In this document: piece by piece, positions 61,839-64,000 of the stretch
Layout: the number at the start of each line of letters is the position of its first letter
Position numbering within the stretch: the stretch's first letter is position 1
Source: JANQHS01 sp965267505
GTDB lineage: Bacteria; Bacteroidota; Bacteroidia; Cytophagales; CCMP332
Reading direction: 5' to 3'
DNA length: 64,000 nt
NCBI GenBank assembly: GCA_965267505.1
Contig: OZ254081.1
Location: forward strand, 1 to 64,000
The notes under the pieces: model-generated
The model's database searches: none
Told to the model about the DNA's origin: nothing
What the model saw: the letters and a program-made list of their open reading frames with translations, nothing else
Translations under genes and position numbers: made by a program

Positions 61839-62622
61839 CAATCTGCCTTTTCTCCATCAATTCAATAGCCTCTTTAAAGGAACAAAATTCGAGGCCTCTT
61901 TCTTTTAATACCACAATCAACCAATGATACCACTCCTTATGCCAGGGGTAACCTTCTGAATAATAGATATCATGAAAATTTACCACGAAAAAATCATTGC
62001 CCTTTTTTTCAGAAGACTCTAGCAGATTCAAAGTTGTTTTCTTGACCTCCTCAAGATTGTTTTTAATATGGCTAAGGGAACCTGCGTCCATAATTGACAT
62101 GGGTATATTCCAAACCTTTCCAGTTTTCTTAATGTCACCCCCGTAGGCAGATGAGTCAAATTGATAGCCCTTTTCAGAAAGAAAGTTCAGCCCTTCATCT
62201 TCAACCTTCAAATAGTGAAATCTTCCACCCACAATTGAATCTTGTGGAAGCAGAGAAGCCATCCTTTCCATTTGGGTGTAATAATGGCTTTTGGTTTTAG
62301 CTCTCTGAGCATGTAATCCGACCTCAAAGCCGGCTTTAATCAAGATTTCAATATAGGCTGCACTGGACTTCCAATTGTAGGAGAGGTTCCTTCCTTTTTG
62401 CATTCCAAAGAAAAATGAAGAGCTGGCTCCCTGTGATTTTTCGAATTGAACCAATTCTTCAATTCTGTTTTGTCTTAGAGAGAATCTCTTCAGTACTATT
62501 TTAAGTGGCACACCACTTAGAAAGGCTCTAATGGACCTGAGGCATAATCCGGGTATAAAGCTATCCGTCCAATGCTCATAAAGAAAAAGGTGATCCACAT
62601 CGTGAGATAGGATCACCTTCAT
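61831..62622 (-). CDS. Polysaccharide-deacetylase-like protein
   Basis: 263 residues from the ATG at 62622 (MKVILSHDVDH). NodB/CE4-like pattern: HDVD (metal Asp/His), GFEVGLHAQ, GGRFHYL and NFHDIYYSEGYP in order. Metal-binding residues appear conserved, but the core differs from standard chitooligosaccharide deacetylases, so it may be a divergent family acting on the operon's glycan. First visible gene of the second polysaccharide operon, downstream of a T9SS protein gene. Confidence 0.82.
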   Translation of the reverse strand: MKVILSHDVDHLFLYEHWTDSFIPGLCLRSIRAFLSGVPLKIVLKRFSLRQNRIEELVQFEKSQGASSSFFFGMQKGRNLSYNWKSSAAYIEILIKAGFEVGLHAQRAKTKSHYYTQMERMASLLPQDSIVGGRFHYLKVEDEGLNFLSEKGYQFDSSAYGGDIKKTGKVWNIPMSIMDAGSLSHIKNNLEEVKKTTLNLLESSEKKGNDFFVVNFHDIYYSEGYPWHKEWYHWLIVVLKERGLEFCSFKEAIELMEKRQIDG

Positions 62623-62656
62623 TTTATTCTCCCTCAACTATTCGAAGATTGTCTTT

Positions 62657-64000
62657 CTAATTCATCTGGACCATCATCCTTGTCGTTCTCGACTCACCAT
62701 TTTTAAAGTTGGTTCGGATAAGATAAAGTCCGGATTTTGAATTTTCGGGTAGCTCCAGGACATCCTCAAACATGAGGACTCCTTCTACTCTTTTGCCCTG
62801 AAGATCATAAAACTGAATTGACTCAATCTGATCTATATCTGCTGATCTATAATAGATCAAATTTGATCTGGTTGGGTTCGGATAAAAGAGAATATCATTG
62901 AAACCTTCTAAGCTGGAAGTAAGAGGATCATCGAATTGCCCCACTCGCATATCGTTACTTGCAGGCATGGTAATTAGAGCGTCACTACCATATGCAACAA
63001 CGGCCGGACCAGAAAAAGATCCTAAAGGCTGTGCTCTAAACCGATAAGTCGTATTTGGTACATATATGCTCGCCACGCTATCACCACTTCCAAAATGAGC
63101 GGTCCTAAAACTTACCTTAAAGCGACTTTTCGTGATATCGAAACTATCTATCTGAGTTAATCCAGCATTCAATACCAAAATTCTATATCCTGTTGCTGTT
63201 CCAACTGGCCAAAGCTCAATCATTTCATTGTAGGAACTCAAAGTACCAGGGTTCCAGTTGGGTTTAAATTGAGCGGCAATTGTTGGTTGATTCCAAGTGA
63301 CATTACAATTTGCACCAAAACTACTTGTTGTTCCAGGTGCCACAGCACGAACTGCAACTTGATAAGTATTGCCCGGAACCGGACCAATGTTGCTAAGGTT
63401 GGCAGTATTTACCCAATTGGTATTAGTTACAAATGAAGTATCATCACTAGGTGAGATGTATCTAAATACATATCCATTTGCTAAGCCAACAAATTGAGCA
63501 CTGAATTTCTCACTAGGAGTGGAAACACTTGAATTACAATCAGCTGCTTCCAGAGTAATTGTTGGAACAGTACTAGGCATGGTAACAGAGAATGTGTCTC
63601 CGTATACAGTTTGAATGGTATCACTTGTGCGATACTTAATTGCCCTCAAGAAAACATCGTAAGTTCCACCATATTGGAAACCTGATAGATCCGGGTTGTA
63701 TCGGCTGAATATACAGAACTTTCTATCAGTTAAATGTTGCACCTGCGCGGCTCCTCCCAAGATATTCAACTGATATTCGGAAACTCCCCCGGCTAGGGTG
63801 TCAAAATCTACTGAATCCGTAGCGTTGGTTAGCGTTGCACCTCTCCAGTCTGACCTAAGAGCAGGAACCCAAGCCCTAGACGATATTTCAATATCATCCA
63901 GCGTCATTCTGTCCCTTAGACCAATTCCAGTTGGCCCCTGAGATTGATAGTAAATCCATCTGATTTGCAATGTTTCTTGTCCCCAAGTTTCTGCGGGCAA
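62657..64000 (-). CDS. T9SS-sorted surface protein, N-terminus outside window
   Basis: 447 residues visible; the frame is open to the right edge, so the beginning is missing. Several Ig/Fn-like repeats (VPTITLEAADCNSSVSTPSEKF, WNPGTLSSYNEMIELWPVG, YRFRAQPLGSFSGPAVVAYG) each around 80 residues, then a linker and a T9SS type A sorting domain from about residue 375 (DILFYPNPTRSNLIYY) ending MMVQMN. Likely a large surface adhesin or structural protein. Stop is TAG at 62657. Confidence 0.85.
   Translation of the reverse strand: MPAETWGQETLQIRWIYYQSQGPTGIGLRDRMTLDDIEISSRAWVPALRSDWRGATLTNATDSVDFDTLAGGVSEYQLNILGGAAQVQHLTDRKFCIFSRYNPDLSGFQYGGTYDVFLRAIKYRTSDTIQTVYGDTFSVTMPSTVPTITLEAADCNSSVSTPSEKFSAQFVGLANGYVFRYISPSDDTSFVTNTNWVNTANLSNIGPVPGNTYQVAVRAVAPGTTSSFGANCNVTWNQPTIAAQFKPNWNPGTLSSYNEMIELWPVGTATGYRILVLNAGLTQIDSFDITKSRFKVSFRTAHFGSGDSVASIYVPNTTYRFRAQPLGSFSGPAVVAYGSDALITMPASNDMRVGQFDDPLTSSLEGFNDILFYPNPTRSNLIYYRSADIDQIESIQFYDLQGKRVEGVLMFEDVLELPENSKSGLYLIRTNFKNGESRTTRMMVQMN

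Noticed and set aside
1..64000. CRISPR arrays, insertion sequences, prophage, attachment sites and rRNA genes
   Set aside because: No regularly spaced repeats, transposase or integrase motifs, or ribosomal sequence were found on either strand.

Overview
The window is a compact, gene-dense chromosomal segment (about 40% G+C by eye) from a member of the Bacteroidota, most likely a marine-type flavobacterial or cytophagal lineage. The evidence is four proteins with type IX secretion (T9SS) C-terminal sorting domains, DUF2490- and DUF4421-type beta-barrel proteins, an Omp28-like protein, a gene order etfB-etfA-bifunctional nuclease-nupC, and promoters of the Bacteroidota type (TTTG, 19 nt, TAnnTTTG), two of which (mpl and tRNA-Lys) fit very well. 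No insertion sequence, prophage, CRISPR array or rRNA operon was seen, and no stretch longer than about 300 bases lacks a gene.

Layout. 1-5.7 kb: end of a DUF418 membrane protein, a four-gene HTH-regulator operon, a DUF2490 protein, a lipoprotein, a broken formylglycine-generating-enzyme (FGE) gene and a secreted DinB-like protein. 5.8-10.7 kb: a five-gene minus-strand polysaccharide operon (PIG-L deacetylase, two sugar-nucleotide SDRs, WecG/TagA glycosyltransferase, B12-dependent radical SAM enzyme). 10.7-34.4 kb: envelope and surface genes: bestrophin channel, T9SS-exported cyclophilin, AsmA-like proteins, Omp28-like protein, a propeller sensor kinase divergent from a dihaem cytochrome c, a fatty-acid desaturase, and a DASS anion transporter. 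34.4-39.8 kb: an accessory-looking lipid locus with a type III polyketide synthase, SAM methyltransferase, FAD oxidoreductase and an oppositely oriented UbiA-family prenyltransferase, plus a TPR-like exported protein. 39.8-57 kb: mostly core genes: prohibitin-like protein, citrate synthase, nucleoside transporter, ETF, DnaB helicase, Mpl ligase, exonuclease, FAH-family hydrolase, M23 peptidase, Bcp peroxiredoxin, a split transketolase with a VWA-protein gene between its halves, and tRNA-Lys. 57-62.6 kb: a second minus-strand glycan operon (GT4, sulfotransferase, PglC-type sugar transferase, PglE-type aminotransferase, SDR). The window closes inside a T9SS-sorted surface protein.

How the genes fit together. 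The two glycan operons carry complementary parts of a surface-polysaccharide pathway: sugar-nucleotide synthesis, priming transferase, glycosyltransfer, deacetylation and sulfation. The type III PKS locus resembles the Streptomyces srsABC phenolic-lipid pathway (PKS, methyltransferase, flavoprotein) with a UbiA enzyme added, and is my best candidate for an under-described system; its product is an inference. Two genome-wide habits stand out: frequent TTG start codons, and convergent genes whose stop codons share the same four bases.
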